Below, piece by piece: positions 9,417-19,875 of a stretch of DNA of 64,000 nt; position 1 is the stretch's first letter; each line of letters begins with the position of its first letter. The stretch covers positions 1 to 64,000 of the forward strand of contig JAAWOG010000005.1 in assembly GCA_022799355.1 (NCBI GenBank), in the 5' to 3' direction. The notes below the pieces were generated by a model that saw only the letters and a program-made list of their open reading frames with translations, was not told the origin of the DNA and searched no databases. Position numbers and translations under genes: made by a program. The stretch is from Lachnospiraceae bacterium. GTDB lineage: Bacteria > Bacillota > Clostridia > Lachnospirales > Lachnospiraceae.

Positions 9417-9917
9417 ATGACAATATATCTGGAAAACGAAACGGATGTCCCGTTTGATTTTGAGTTACGGGAAACGGCGGAGGCCGTGGCGGGGAAAGTG
9501 CTGGAGACGGAGGACTGCCCCTATGAGGCGATGGTAAATATCCTGCTCACTGACAATCAGGGGATTCGGCAGTTTAACCGGGATTTCAGAGAGATTGATG
9601 CGGCGACGGACGTGCTTTCTTTCCCCAATATTACCTATGAAGCGCCGGCTGATTTTGATCTGGTGGAAGAGCAGGCGGCGGACTGTTTTGAGCCGGATAC
9701 GGGAGAGCTTATTCTGGGAGATATTATCATCAGTACGGACAAAGTGGAGGAACAGGCAAAAAACTACGGGCACAGCCGCAGGCGGGAATTTGCCTTTCTT
9801 GTGGCACACAGTATGCTGCATTTGCTGGGATATGACCATATGACACAAGAGGAAGCTGCAATCATGGAAGAAAAACAGGAAATGGTACTGCAAAAGCTTC
9901 AGATTACAAGAGGATAA
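9417..9917 (+). CDS. ybeY: Endoribonuclease YbeY (rRNA maturation factor)
   Basis: TDVLSFPN; LGDIIIS; AHSMLHLLGYDHM zinc-binding motif. Confidence 0.93.
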   Translation: MTIYLENETDVPFDFELRETAEAVAGKVLETEDCPYEAMVNILLTDNQGIRQFNRDFREIDAATDVLSFPNITYEAPADFDLVEEQAADCFEPDTGELILGDIIISTDKVEEQAKNYGHSRRREFAFLVAHSMLHLLGYDHMTQEEAAIMEEKQEMVLQKLQITRG

Positions 9918-9944
9918 GAAGCACGAGGGAGTATTTGGGCACTC

Positions 9945-11561
9945 ATGAAAAAAATGAATTCTTCGGCAATCGATCTGTTTAAACATAAGATGCTGCTGGC
10001 AGGGATGATAAATATTCTGATTTTGTCCGCCATGTTGGGAATACAGGGAGCCGGTTATCTGGGGATCTCTCTGGGCGTATTTGCATTTCTTGTTTCTTTT
10101 CATTCCTGTTGGCTTTCCGCTACGGTCACCAGATATGTCCGCGGCAGAAATGCCAGGAACCAGTACCGGAGCAGCAGAAAATTTTTCCGGGGGGCAGTGA
10201 TTTATGTTCTTTTCACAGGTATGGCCTTAAGTGCCGTATTTATTTTATTCGGCAATCAGCTTGGGACTTTTCTGATCCGGGATATTCATATCAGCATATG
10301 CATTATGATCATTCCGGGGTTATTGCTTGTATATGGCGTATCGGAAGTCATCAGCGGTTATCTGCAGGGAATGGGATTTTACATGCCGGTAAAGATATTT
10401 TATCTGGTACGGCGCGCAGCTACCTTTGTGGGAAGTATCGCAGGTATGAAATTTCTCAAAGAATACGGAGAGAAAGTGGCAAACCTGAAACATAACCAGG
10501 CGGTTACCAGTGTGTACGGCGCTTTCGGCACGATGCTAGGCATACTTGCCGCAGGTCTGGCGGGACTGCTTCTTCTGCTTATATTCTGTCTGCTGTTTCA
10601 CGGAGAGATGAGATATATGCGCGGCAAAGATAACGCCCGTTATCAGGAGAGCGCCATGCATGGTTTCCGGATCATGTTCCATCTGGGGCTTATGCAGGGC
10701 GTTCGGTTTGCCATGCTTTTTTCACCTCTCTTGCTGAACTATATTTTATATATCCGGCTTTGCAGAAAGGACGGGGACTCTGCGCCCTGGGTGAAAACAG
10801 GAGGCTTTTTGTTCGGAGAAGCGGTTCCTGTTATGGTTATTTTGATTCTGGGCTTTACCGTTTTAAATCATAAGAATATGCGGCAGCTTGCAGGGCACTG
10901 GAAAAATCAGGCGTTTTCACAATTCAGGGAAAAAGTGTTTGCCATGTTTCTCGGTATTTTTGTACTCTTTCTTCCGCTCTGCGGCGCTGTCACGGTGATG
11001 GCGGAACCGGTTTTAAAATGTCTGACGAAGGATGCCGGGAAGGAAGGAGCGGACATTTTATTGTATGCGGCAGCCGGAGCGGTTTTGCTGGTTCTGGAAA
11101 TAGTGACATATAAGCTGTTGGAGATCTGGAATGAAACGTTATCGTTGTATCTGATTTTGCTTGTCAGCTTTGTGGCGCAGACAGCGTTTGCGGTTGTCGC
11201 ATTTCAGGTGCTGGAAGCCGGTGTGACGGGAATTATGCTTGGCATGATGGTACAGGCACTATTGTTTATCGTGTTATTTTTTGTGAAATTTTCAAGACGA
11301 TTGAAACTGACAGGAAATCAGTTGAAAAAGCTGGTTATGGCAATGATCATGGCGTTTGCGGCGGTTCTCGTTATACTGCTGATTTACCAGATTGCAGGGA
11401 AAAAGCTTTCCGCCGGCGGGGCGATGGCGGTTTCCGTTATTCCGGGATTTTTATTGTATCTGGCAGCTATTGTGGCACTTCAGATTGTCAGTGACAAAGA
11501 AGCCGGTTATATGCCGGGAGGAGGATTATTCTTACGGATAAACAGAATGTTGGGAAGATAA
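9945..11561 (+). CDS. Multi-TM polysaccharide flippase-like (SpoVB/MATE-like) protein
   Basis: About 12-14 predicted hydrophobic helices; VSEVISGYLQGMGFYMPVKIFYLVRRAA pattern. Confidence 0.55.
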   Translation: MKKMNSSAIDLFKHKMLLAGMINILILSAMLGIQGAGYLGISLGVFAFLVSFHSCWLSATVTRYVRGRNARNQYRSSRKFFRGAVIYVLFTGMALSAVFILFGNQLGTFLIRDIHISICIMIIPGLLLVYGVSEVISGYLQGMGFYMPVKIFYLVRRAATFVGSIAGMKFLKEYGEKVANLKHNQAVTSVYGAFGTMLGILAAGLAGLLLLLIFCLLFHGEMRYMRGKDNARYQESAMHGFRIMFHLGLMQGVRFAMLFSPLLLNYILYIRLCRKDGDSAPWVKTGGFLFGEAVPVMVILILGFTVLNHKNMRQLAGHWKNQAFSQFREKVFAMFLGIFVLFLPLCGAVTVMAEPVLKCLTKDAGKEGADILLYAAAGAVLLVLEIVTYKLLEIWNETLSLYLILLVSFVAQTAFAVVAFQVLEAGVTGIMLGMMVQALLFIVLFFVKFSRRLKLTGNQLKKLVMAMIMAFAAVLVILLIYQIAGKKLSAGGAMAVSVIPGFLLYLAAIVALQIVSDKEAGYMPGGGLFLRINRMLGR

Positions 11562-11650
11562 GATTTCGCAGGAAAAGTACGGAATAAAAACAGATAAAAA
11601 AGCTGATACTGATAACAAAGGCTCTGTGCGAGAGGTAAATGGAGTGTAAG

Positions 11651-12280
11651 ATGAAATTTGTAAAAGGTATCAGCCTGTTTATATTAGCGTCAGGATTGTT
11701 TGCTGTGGGATGCTTTCTGGGATTTTCCGGGCATGAATTTTTTTATCCGGGTATCCGGACGCCGCAGGATAAAAAGAGCGATGTCTCTTCCCGGTCGGAG
11801 GAGAAGGCGGAGGCTTCCGCATGGGATGAAAATGTCATCACTGCGGATACCTCTTTTGTTGTGATAGAAGTAAATCTGGAAGATCAGTCGGAGCAGGCGG
11901 AGGAAATTCCGGTTCCTCCTTATTATATGGGGATGGACCGGCTTGATTTTGAGAAGCAGATCCAAAATTTTGACAAGTCGCCCTCCCTGAATGAAATGCA
12001 GAAGGGTTTTCAGGGCTCGGAGATCCGGAGTTTTTCGGGAAGCAGGGTGGAACTGTGCAAATTCTATCAGGAGAAGCCGGAAGAGGAAGAAGAATTTTAT
12101 TATCTGGCGGTCCGGGACAATATGGTAGTCGTGTACAGGGCGGACGGGGAGACGATCTATATGGAAACGGATATCCCGGCGCCGGAACTGCCTGCGGAAA
12201 TACTGATGGATCTTTTACAGATCAGGACGGTCAATACACAGGAGGATCTTTATGATTTCCTGGAGTCGTATTCAAGCTGA
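11651..12280 (+). CDS. Hypothetical secreted protein with N-terminal signal/TM segment
   Basis: MKFVKGISLFILASGLFAVGCFLGFSG N-terminus; acidic ectodomain. Confidence 0.6.
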   Translation: MKFVKGISLFILASGLFAVGCFLGFSGHEFFYPGIRTPQDKKSDVSSRSEEKAEASAWDENVITADTSFVVIEVNLEDQSEQAEEIPVPPYYMGMDRLDFEKQIQNFDKSPSLNEMQKGFQGSEIRSFSGSRVELCKFYQEKPEEEEEFYYLAVRDNMVVVYRADGETIYMETDIPAPELPAEILMDLLQIRTVNTQEDLYDFLESYSS

Positions 12281-12345
12281 TCTCTGCGTTGTCGTACCGA
12301 AAAGGCTGTCGCGGAGTATCGGCGTAAGGCGGAGTGAGAGAAAAT

Positions 12346-13875
12346 ATGGCGAAAAAACAATATTCGGTTGTTGTAATCGGCGGCGGCGCATCAGGGATGA
12401 CAGCGGCGATAGCGGCTCTGGAAGAGGCTAAGGCGCAGAATGCAGGAAAGTTAAGCGGAACATTCGGGGTGATGGCGGAGGTTCTGCTGCTTGAGAGCAA
12501 TGACCGGATCGGGAAAAAGATTCTGGCAACCGGAAACGGGAAGTGTAACTTTACCCACAGTAATATCAGCGCGGAGCATTATGATACGGATGATATTGCT
12601 GCGCTTGAGAAGATTTTGTCAAAGTACCCGACAAAGGCCATACTGGATTTTTTTGAGAAACTGGGTATGCTTTCCAGAGAAAAAAACGGTTATTTTTATC
12701 CCCTCTCCGAGACCGCTTCCACGGCGCTGGATGTGCTGCGGCTGCGGCTTTCGGAGCTCGGCTGTGAGATCTCCTGCGGCGTATACATAGAAAAGATTGA
12801 AAAAACGGGACAGGGGTTTTCGCTTCAATGGAAAGAACAGGAAAAGTCTTACCGGGCATATGCGGATAGCGTGATACTGGCAACGGGCTCTAAAGCCGGC
12901 GGATTTTTGCAAAACAGGGAGGAAGATCCGCTGCGGCTGGCAAAATCTCTGGGGCTTTCCAGTACGAAGCTTTATCCTTCGCTGGTGAAATGTATCTGTC
13001 GGGAGGATTTTTATTACGGACAGCTTGCGGGGGTGCGGGCTCAGGCGGAACTTACGCTGTTTTGTGAAAAAGAGGGCCTTTACGGAAAACAAAAAGGGGA
13101 CAACAATACTTGCAGGGACGTATCGGAGGGCATGACCGGGCATACGGGGAAATACTGGAAGTTTCTGCGGCGGGAAGCGGGGGAACTTCAGCTTACAAAA
13201 GAGGGAATATCCGGCATCGCCGTATTTCAGTTGTCCGGAGAAATTGCGCAGAAGCTTTCGGAAAAAAAGCGGGTTGTGGTAGAGATTAATTTTCTGCCGG
13301 GATTTTCGGAAGAGACACTTAAGCAATGGGCAATAAGAAGGCTGGCGCTTTTGCCGGGGCGAAATCTGGAGGACTTTTTTCTGGGGGTTCTGCACAAAAA
13401 GGTGCTTAATGTCTGTCTGCTGGCGGAAGGTCTAAAAGGATCACTGCGGATACCTTCGGGTTATACGGACGGGAACCTGGCGGAGAATATGGAGCGGCAA
13501 AAAGAGAGCCATAATAGGGGTGTGCAGTGCTCCGATGAAAAAAGAGCCCTTATGATGGTCTTATCCGTCATGAAAAGAGCCATGCATTTCACAACGGAAG
13601 TGACAGCAGTGTCAGATATGAAGCAGGCCCAGGTCTGCCGGGGCGGACTGATCCTGTCACAGTTTGATAAGAGACTGGAATGTAAGGATCTGCCGGGCTT
13701 TTTTGCCTGCGGGGAAGTGCTGAATGTAAATGGAGAATGCGGCGGATATAATCTGCATTTCGCCTGGAGCTCCGGGCATCTGGCGGGAAGGGCGGCAATG
13801 CGCAGAGCCCTCCGGATCGGCGCATCGCATCCTATACCGGATGGTAAAGGGCGCCGATCGCTTCCGCGACTTTGA
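12346..13875 (+). CDS. NAD(P)/FAD-dependent oxidoreductase (HI0933/BaiN-like)
   Basis: VVVIGGGASGMTAAIAA dinucleotide fold; GNGKCNFTHSNIS; GGLILSQFDKRLECKDLPGFFACGEVLNVNGECGGYNLHFAWSSGHLAG. Confidence 0.93.
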   Translation: MAKKQYSVVVIGGGASGMTAAIAALEEAKAQNAGKLSGTFGVMAEVLLLESNDRIGKKILATGNGKCNFTHSNISAEHYDTDDIAALEKILSKYPTKAILDFFEKLGMLSREKNGYFYPLSETASTALDVLRLRLSELGCEISCGVYIEKIEKTGQGFSLQWKEQEKSYRAYADSVILATGSKAGGFLQNREEDPLRLAKSLGLSSTKLYPSLVKCICREDFYYGQLAGVRAQAELTLFCEKEGLYGKQKGDNNTCRDVSEGMTGHTGKYWKFLRREAGELQLTKEGISGIAVFQLSGEIAQKLSEKKRVVVEINFLPGFSEETLKQWAIRRLALLPGRNLEDFFLGVLHKKVLNVCLLAEGLKGSLRIPSGYTDGNLAENMERQKESHNRGVQCSDEKRALMMVLSVMKRAMHFTTEVTAVSDMKQAQVCRGGLILSQFDKRLECKDLPGFFACGEVLNVNGECGGYNLHFAWSSGHLAGRAAMRRALRIGASHPIPDGKGRRSLPRL

Positions 13876-15520
13876 TGCCGTCCATGGCGGCGGAGGTGAT
13901 GCCGCCGGCGTAACCCGCCCCTTCTCCGCAGGGATAGATGCCGCCGATATTGCTTTGCAGTGTCTCATCACGGCAGATGCGAACGGGGGATGAGGTTCTG
14001 CTTTCGATGCCGCAGAGCCAGGTTTCACCGGATGCGAAGCCGTGGATTTTTTTGTCCATGTCCTCCATGCCTTCCGCAAAGGCCGTGTTCAGTTTCGGAG
14101 GCAGGATATGGGTGATATCCGTCTCCTGATAAGAGCCCTTGACCGCGGGGGAAAAAGGGGAGAAAAGTTCGGAGCAGGCGGCGGTTTCAAGCAGCCCCTG
14201 CTTTACAAGTTCCGCCTTGAAATCCCTGTATTTCAGGATCGGGATTTTTCCTGATGCGGCTTCATAAGCTCTTTTTTCCAGTTCTCTTTGAAAGAAAATG
14301 CCGGAGAGCGGAAAATCCGGCGCGCCGTAATCCTCGGGAGATACGGAGACAATGATCGCGCTGTTGGCGCAGTCCCCGTCCCTGCCGCTGTAACTCATAC
14401 CGTTTACGGCAAGATGCCCCTCCTCGGAGGAGGCGTTCACGACATAGCCGCCGGGACACATGCAGAAAGAGTATACACCGCGTCCGTCCTTTGCCTTTGC
14501 GGTCAGTTTATAGGGCGCGGCGCCCGGGATGGATGCTGAGGCGGCAGATACTTTATCGGACGCAGCGGTTTCTTTCGCGGCGATGCCGTATTGGGAGGCA
14601 TTGATAAAGTACTGCGGATGCTGTACCCGGAATCCCACGGCGAAGGGTTTCGCTTCCATCCGTAATTGTTTTTCATATAACATGGACAGCGTATCTCTCG
14701 CGCTGTGTCCTATTGCCAGTACCAGTACATCCGTTTCCAGCCATTTGGAGCCGTTGATTTCCACAGCGGTGATCCGCGGCGAATCTGCGGGATCATTTAA
14801 TATCCCGGAGTACCTGATATTAGTCATCCGGCTGTCAAAATACACTTCGCCGCCAAGAGAGAGTATCTCCATCCGCATGTTTTTTACGATCTTTTTTAAC
14901 ACATCCGTACCGAGATGAGGTTTTTGATCATATAAAATACTTTCCTTTGCGCCGAATGTCACAAAGGTCTCCAGTACATGGGTGTTCCGTCCGTATTTAT
15001 CTTTTACGAGAGTATTCAGTTTTCCGTCGGAAAAAGTACCGGCTCCCCCTTCCCCGAACTGTACATTGGAATCCGCCCGCAGCGGCGCTCCCTTCCAGAA
15101 GGCTTCTACGTCGGCGCTTCTTTGTTCCACATCCCTCCCGCGCTCAAGCAGGATGGGACAAAAGCCCGCTTTTGCCAGTTCCAGGGCACAGAACAGTCCG
15201 GCAGGCCCGGTTCCGATAATAACGGGGCGCCTGGTAAGCGCTTTTTCTCCGGTCACCCGGAAGCGGAACGGGACGGATATGTCTTTGCCGATATCCTTGT
15301 CTCTGCTGCGGCTTTTCAGCAGTTTTTCCTCATTTCTGCACCGGGCGAGCAGTGTATAACTGTAAAACAGTTCCGGTTTTTTCCTGGCATCCAGGGAACG
15401 CTTTGCGATCCTCCAGAACAAAATATCCTCTTTGCCGCATTTGAGTTTTCGGCACAGGGCGTTAAAAAGCTGTTTTTCGGTATGGTCTATGGGGCATGTG
15501 ATCTGGTTGATGCGAAGCAT
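13832..15520 (-). CDS. FAD-dependent dehydrogenase-like protein (COG2509 type)
   Basis: PVIIGTGPAGLFCALELAKAGFCPILLERG; VQFGEGGAGTFSDGKLNTLVKDKYGRN; IYPCGEGAGYAGGITSAAMDGIKVAEAI; GGAGG-type RBS upstream of ATG at 15520. Confidence 0.9.
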   Translation of the reverse strand: MLRINQITCPIDHTEKQLFNALCRKLKCGKEDILFWRIAKRSLDARKKPELFYSYTLLARCRNEEKLLKSRSRDKDIGKDISVPFRFRVTGEKALTRRPVIIGTGPAGLFCALELAKAGFCPILLERGRDVEQRSADVEAFWKGAPLRADSNVQFGEGGAGTFSDGKLNTLVKDKYGRNTHVLETFVTFGAKESILYDQKPHLGTDVLKKIVKNMRMEILSLGGEVYFDSRMTNIRYSGILNDPADSPRITAVEINGSKWLETDVLVLAIGHSARDTLSMLYEKQLRMEAKPFAVGFRVQHPQYFINASQYGIAAKETAASDKVSAASASIPGAAPYKLTAKAKDGRGVYSFCMCPGGYVVNASSEEGHLAVNGMSYSGRDGDCANSAIIVSVSPEDYGAPDFPLSGIFFQRELEKRAYEAASGKIPILKYRDFKAELVKQGLLETAACSELFSPFSPAVKGSYQETDITHILPPKLNTAFAEGMEDMDKKIHGFASGETWLCGIESRTSSPVRICRDETLQSNIGGIYPCGEGAGYAGGITSAAMDGIKVAEAIGALYHPV

Positions 15521-15671
15521 GGGGGCCTCCTGTCTATATTCCGGATTATTCCGCAATGTCATTTGGTTCAGCCATTTATCCGGCTTCTGTTTGCCTGAAC
15601 TCTTTGTTTATTGTAGTTTATGGAAGGCGAGAGCGTCAATATCAATTATGCCATATCTTTTTGTGATTTCT

Positions 15672-15707
15672 CCGTAACAAGTGCAGTCGAAAGGCTGAAC
15701 TGTTGCA
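15672..15707. repeat. Degenerate copy of the palindromic element at 66-100
   Basis: CCGTAACAAGTGCAGTCGAAAGGCTGAACTGTTGCA versus CCGTAACAGGGAAGCCGAAGGCTGAACTGTTACA. Confidence 0.55.
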
Positions 15708-15780
15708 TTTCGCCGGATCGTGAAGCAAGTTAAACTGGTAAATGTAAGCGGATTGTAGTATACTGTTGCGTAAAGCAGTT

Positions 15781-16023
15781 ATGTTATTTTACGTGATGGG
15801 AGAGTTGGTTATGGATCATGCACCGGAAAAGGATATTGACAATTTACTGGAAATTCTGGACGGTTTCTGCGCCGCGGAGGGAAGGCGGATCAAGCTGAAC
15901 GTATCGGAGGAACTTGCTTCGGGCGAAGCGAAACGCGAGTATCATCTGGGATGCTGCGATATAGGCAGTCCCTGGGCAAAGGGAACGGCTTTTGATGTGC
16001 TAAAGGAGCCGGAAGATATGTAA
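15781..16023 (+). CDS. Small hypothetical protein
   Basis: MLFYVMGELVMDHAPEKDIDNLLEILDGFCAAEGRRIKLNV...; coding-like composition, no family recognised; start uncertain. Confidence 0.4.
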   Translation: MLFYVMGELVMDHAPEKDIDNLLEILDGFCAAEGRRIKLNVSEELASGEAKREYHLGCCDIGSPWAKGTAFDVLKEPEDM

Positions 16024-16082
16024 CGGTATCGGAAGAGCCGATGTTTTGACCGAATGGTCATAAGAGGAAAGAGGGAGTGACT

Positions 16083-18329
16083 ATGAAAAAGAACAAGTTA
16101 AAGCGGATCATGGCGGTTTTTCTTGCCGCATGTATGCTGAGCGGCTGCGGTATGTCGGAGTTTAGCGATCTGTTTCGGGGAGGGGATGATTCGGATGCGT
16201 TTTTTACGCCGGAGGAAGAGGAAACAGATGTTGACGCCGATGACGGAGAGACAAAACCGGATACGGAAGAGGCCATAACGGAACTGCCGGAGGATATCCC
16301 TGCGGATGAAAACGGCAGGCCGTCCCTGCTGAGTATGGAGGCGCCCAAAGAGGAAATGGTGACGCCGAATGTTTCCCCCTATACGGTGGATGCGGATCTT
16401 GGCAATGTGGAAAATCTCTGGCAGTTTTATATGACGGAGGAGATGGCGGCAAAACTCTCCGCAAACGGATTTGTTGTCTGGGACGATGCCGGAAGTGAAT
16501 TTTTTGAAGTTTATGAGTGGAACAGATATTCGCTGATTCCTAACTTTGTGACGGTGGATTCCATGATGCACACCTATCATCTGTATTTCAGCTATCTGCT
16601 GGAACAGGTTGAGAAAGGATATCTGGCGGATGACCTGGCGGGGCTCAGTGTGAAAATGGCCGAAAGCAGCGCGGCTCAGTATGAGGAACTGAAGGGAACC
16701 GAATGGGAGGAGGCCGCTGCCCGCAATGTGGCGTTCTTTGCGGTTGGGGCGAGGCTGCTGGGGGCGGAAGTGCCCGCGTATGATTATGCGGAATCTCTGA
16801 TCTCTCAGGAACTAAGTGCCATTGACCAGGCCGCCGGCATCGGGGAATCCGTTATCACCGGGCAGAAAGAAGATTATTCCCAGTATATTCCAAGGGGATA
16901 TTACGAGGGAGATGAACAGCTTGAGCGGTATTTTAAGGCGATGATGTGGTATGGCAGGATACATTTTGTGCAGGAGGCCGAAGAACTGGATCGGAGCGCG
17001 CTGCTGATCACACTGGCTTTGACACAGGATGAGGAAAGCTATGGGCTGTGGGAAGGCATTTATGCGGTGACTTCCTTCTTTGCGGGGGCAAGCGATGATT
17101 CCGGCGTCTGTGAGTACGGGCCGCTTATCGATAAGGCCTACGGCGAAAATATTTCCGCCGGTGATCTTGCCGGAAATCAGGAGGCTTTTGATCGGTTTCA
17201 TGAGATGACGGCGCGCCTTACCCCGCCCCGGATCAATTCCGTTCCGATCATGGACGGGGAGGACAACGTGATCAGAGGGTTCCGGTTTATGGGACAGCGG
17301 TTTACGATCGACGGAGCGATCATGCAGAATCTGATCTATCAGAATGTACGGGAGGATGCATCGGGGAACAGGCGTATGCTTCCCGATGTGCTGGATGTCC
17401 CGGCGGCGCTTGGTTCCGATACGGCTCTTGAGATTCTGACGGAGCAGGGGGATACCGGATACCGGAATTATTCGGAAAATATGCAGACGCTCAGAGAAGG
17501 CCTGTCCGCTTCCAACAAAACGCTGTGGTCGGCAAGCCTTTACGCGAACTGGTTAAATACGCTTCGTCCGCTGCTGGATCAAAAGGGCGAGGGCTACCCT
17601 GTTTTCATGCAGAATAGGGAGTGGACGAAGAAAAATCTGGAATGTTTTGCAGGCAGCTTTGCGGAACTGAAACATGACACGGTCCTTTATACCAAACAGG
17701 TGATGGCGGAAATGGGCGGCGGTATGGAAGAAGAGCCCGATGATCGGGGCTATGTGGAACCGGAGCCTCTTGTCTTTTCAAGATTTTACCACCTGGCGGA
17801 ATCCACGGCCGAAGGGTTAAAAAGATATGGTATGCTGGATTCCAAAGATGAGGAGAATCTGCTCAGGCTCTCGGAAATGGCGCAGAGACTGGCCACAATT
17901 TCCAACAAGGAACTGCTGAATGAAGTGCTGACGGATGAAGAATATGAATTTATCAAAGCTTACGGCGGGAATCTGGAGCATTTCTGGATCGATGCGGTGA
18001 AGAATCCCAAGGGTATAGAAGGAGCCAGGGAACTTCCTTCTGCCATCGTAACGGATATCGCAACGGATCCCAACGGGCAGGTGCTGGAAATAGCGACAGG
18101 GCTTCCCAGCGCCATCTATGTGGTAGTAAATGTGGACGGAGTGATCAAGATCGCAAGGGGCAGTGTATATTCTTTCTATCAGTTCCCCTGGGATATGAAC
18201 GACAGGCTGACCGATTCCAAATGGCGCTATATGATGGGCTATCAGGCAGATGAAAACGGAAATCATATAGGATATGATGCGGAACAGCCGGTAAAACAGC
18301 CGGAGTGGACACAGAGTTACCGGTATTGA
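16083..18329 (+). CDS. DUF3160 domain-containing lipoprotein
   Basis: Lipobox MAVFLAACMLSGCG; NRYSLIPNFVTVDSMMHTYHLYFSYLLE typical of DUF3160. Confidence 0.8.
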   Translation: MKKNKLKRIMAVFLAACMLSGCGMSEFSDLFRGGDDSDAFFTPEEEETDVDADDGETKPDTEEAITELPEDIPADENGRPSLLSMEAPKEEMVTPNVSPYTVDADLGNVENLWQFYMTEEMAAKLSANGFVVWDDAGSEFFEVYEWNRYSLIPNFVTVDSMMHTYHLYFSYLLEQVEKGYLADDLAGLSVKMAESSAAQYEELKGTEWEEAAARNVAFFAVGARLLGAEVPAYDYAESLISQELSAIDQAAGIGESVITGQKEDYSQYIPRGYYEGDEQLERYFKAMMWYGRIHFVQEAEELDRSALLITLALTQDEESYGLWEGIYAVTSFFAGASDDSGVCEYGPLIDKAYGENISAGDLAGNQEAFDRFHEMTARLTPPRINSVPIMDGEDNVIRGFRFMGQRFTIDGAIMQNLIYQNVREDASGNRRMLPDVLDVPAALGSDTALEILTEQGDTGYRNYSENMQTLREGLSASNKTLWSASLYANWLNTLRPLLDQKGEGYPVFMQNREWTKKNLECFAGSFAELKHDTVLYTKQVMAEMGGGMEEEPDDRGYVEPEPLVFSRFYHLAESTAEGLKRYGMLDSKDEENLLRLSEMAQRLATISNKELLNEVLTDEEYEFIKAYGGNLEHFWIDAVKNPKGIEGARELPSAIVTDIATDPNGQVLEIATGLPSAIYVVVNVDGVIKIARGSVYSFYQFPWDMNDRLTDSKWRYMMGYQADENGNHIGYDAEQPVKQPEWTQSYRY

Positions 18330-18333
18330 GTGA

Positions 18334-19779
18334 ATGAAATCTAAATTTCGGAAAACAATTTATATCATAATGGCGCTTGCCGCAAGCGGCGCCGTTTTGT
18401 ATGCGTTGTGGAGAGCCGGGGCGTTTCTGCCCCGGTGGATTGTCTGGACAAAGGGCAGCGTCTGTGACGATACGGGCAGTTACGAAACTACCCTCGCCGG
18501 AAAGAAAGTCTTTGTAACCCGGGGCGGAGAGAAAATCTGGGACTCTCCCGAAGGGGTAAAAGTCCAGCAGGTTTTATCCTGTGACATGGACCGGGACGGG
18601 AGGGATGAACTGATCCTGCTCTGCTGGAAAAGAGGGCGGTTCGGGAAATACATGCCTTTCTGGATTGAGGAGGATGAAAAAAACTGGTCACAGCATATTT
18701 TTGTGTATGAGTATGCGGAGGATACCATTTATCCCAAATGGATGTCCTCCTACATCGGGCAGGACGTGGCACAGATGGCGTTCGGCGGGAATAAAAGCTG
18801 CCATAAAAGGCTTTTTCTGACAGATCCCGAGGGCGCGGTGAGTTACTGGCACTGGGAATCCTGGGGGTTTACAAAGGAAGAGGCGGAAGTTTCCTTCGTG
18901 GTATTCGGGGACAATCTGATCCATGAGCCGATCTACACTTACGGGTTGAACAGGGAAGGCGGTTTTGATTTTTTATATGACAATGTGAGGGCTATGATAG
19001 AAGAAAGTGACATATCCGTCATAAATCAGGAGACGCCGCTTGTATGGAAGCCGGAGCAGTACGGGGATTATCCCCGTTTTGGAACGCCGGCAGAAGTGGG
19101 GGAAGCCATGATACATGCCGGATTTGATGTTGTCACCTGTGCCACCAACCATGCACTTGACAGGGGGATCGAAGGGATTCATACTACAAAGGAACTCTTT
19201 ACGGACCATGGCGTTTTGTGTCTCGGCATTCAGGCGCCCGGGGAGGCGGGGAGGCGTCCCTACGAGATCATGATGCGCAACAATATGAAACTGGCGCTGT
19301 TTAATGTATCTTACGGCACAAACGGGATTGCTCTGCCAGAGGAATATCCGTATATGGTACATCTCCTGGAAGAGGAAGGACAGATGCGGGAGGATATCCG
19401 AAAGGCCGGGGAAGAGGCGGATGCCGTGATTGTGTTTGCCCATTGGGGAACGGAAAACAGCGGGGATGTGGATGCCTTTCAGGAAAAGTGGACACAGGTC
19501 TTTCTGGAAGAGAAGGTGGATGTGGTGGTGGGAACCCATCCTCATACAATACAGCCTTATGAGATGCTGGAAGGCAAAGATGGGCATAAGATGCTGGTCT
19601 ATTATTCCATCGGGAATTTCGTCAGCGCCCAGCCGGAGAAATCCTGCACAAAGGGCGGCATGGCATCTTTCACGATAGCGCCTTTGTCGGACGGAGTAAA
19701 CGTCACAAAGTACAGCCTTTCGCCGCTTACGATCCAATGGCAGAAGGGCGGCGGATATGTGCCGGTTTTAGAGGAGTGA
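18334..19779 (+). CDS. CapA family protein (poly-gamma-glutamate biosynthesis-like) with N-terminal extension
   Basis: VVFGDNLIHEPI; DISVINQETPL; FDVVTCATNHALDRGIEGI; VIVFAHWGTE; VVVGTHPHTIQPYEM. Confidence 0.88.
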   Translation: MKSKFRKTIYIIMALAASGAVLYALWRAGAFLPRWIVWTKGSVCDDTGSYETTLAGKKVFVTRGGEKIWDSPEGVKVQQVLSCDMDRDGRDELILLCWKRGRFGKYMPFWIEEDEKNWSQHIFVYEYAEDTIYPKWMSSYIGQDVAQMAFGGNKSCHKRLFLTDPEGAVSYWHWESWGFTKEEAEVSFVVFGDNLIHEPIYTYGLNREGGFDFLYDNVRAMIEESDISVINQETPLVWKPEQYGDYPRFGTPAEVGEAMIHAGFDVVTCATNHALDRGIEGIHTTKELFTDHGVLCLGIQAPGEAGRRPYEIMMRNNMKLALFNVSYGTNGIALPEEYPYMVHLLEEEGQMREDIRKAGEEADAVIVFAHWGTENSGDVDAFQEKWTQVFLEEKVDVVVGTHPHTIQPYEMLEGKDGHKMLVYYSIGNFVSAQPEKSCTKGGMASFTIAPLSDGVNVTKYSLSPLTIQWQKGGGYVPVLEE

Positions 19780-19875
19780 GAGATGTAAAATCTGTTTCGG
19801 AAAAGTGTTATGTCGGAGAATATACAGTTATAGATAAAGTTATTATACAAAAATATAGAAAGGTATATATAAAAT

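Noticed and set aside
12619-13395. Minus-strand ORF opposite the HI0933-like flavoprotein
   Set aside because: Shadow ORF; basic/aromatic-biased composition and no motif.
19780-19875. Possible T-box or attenuator upstream of proB
   Set aside because: The 96-nt AT-rich gap lacks a T-box sequence, specifier stem or terminator hairpin.
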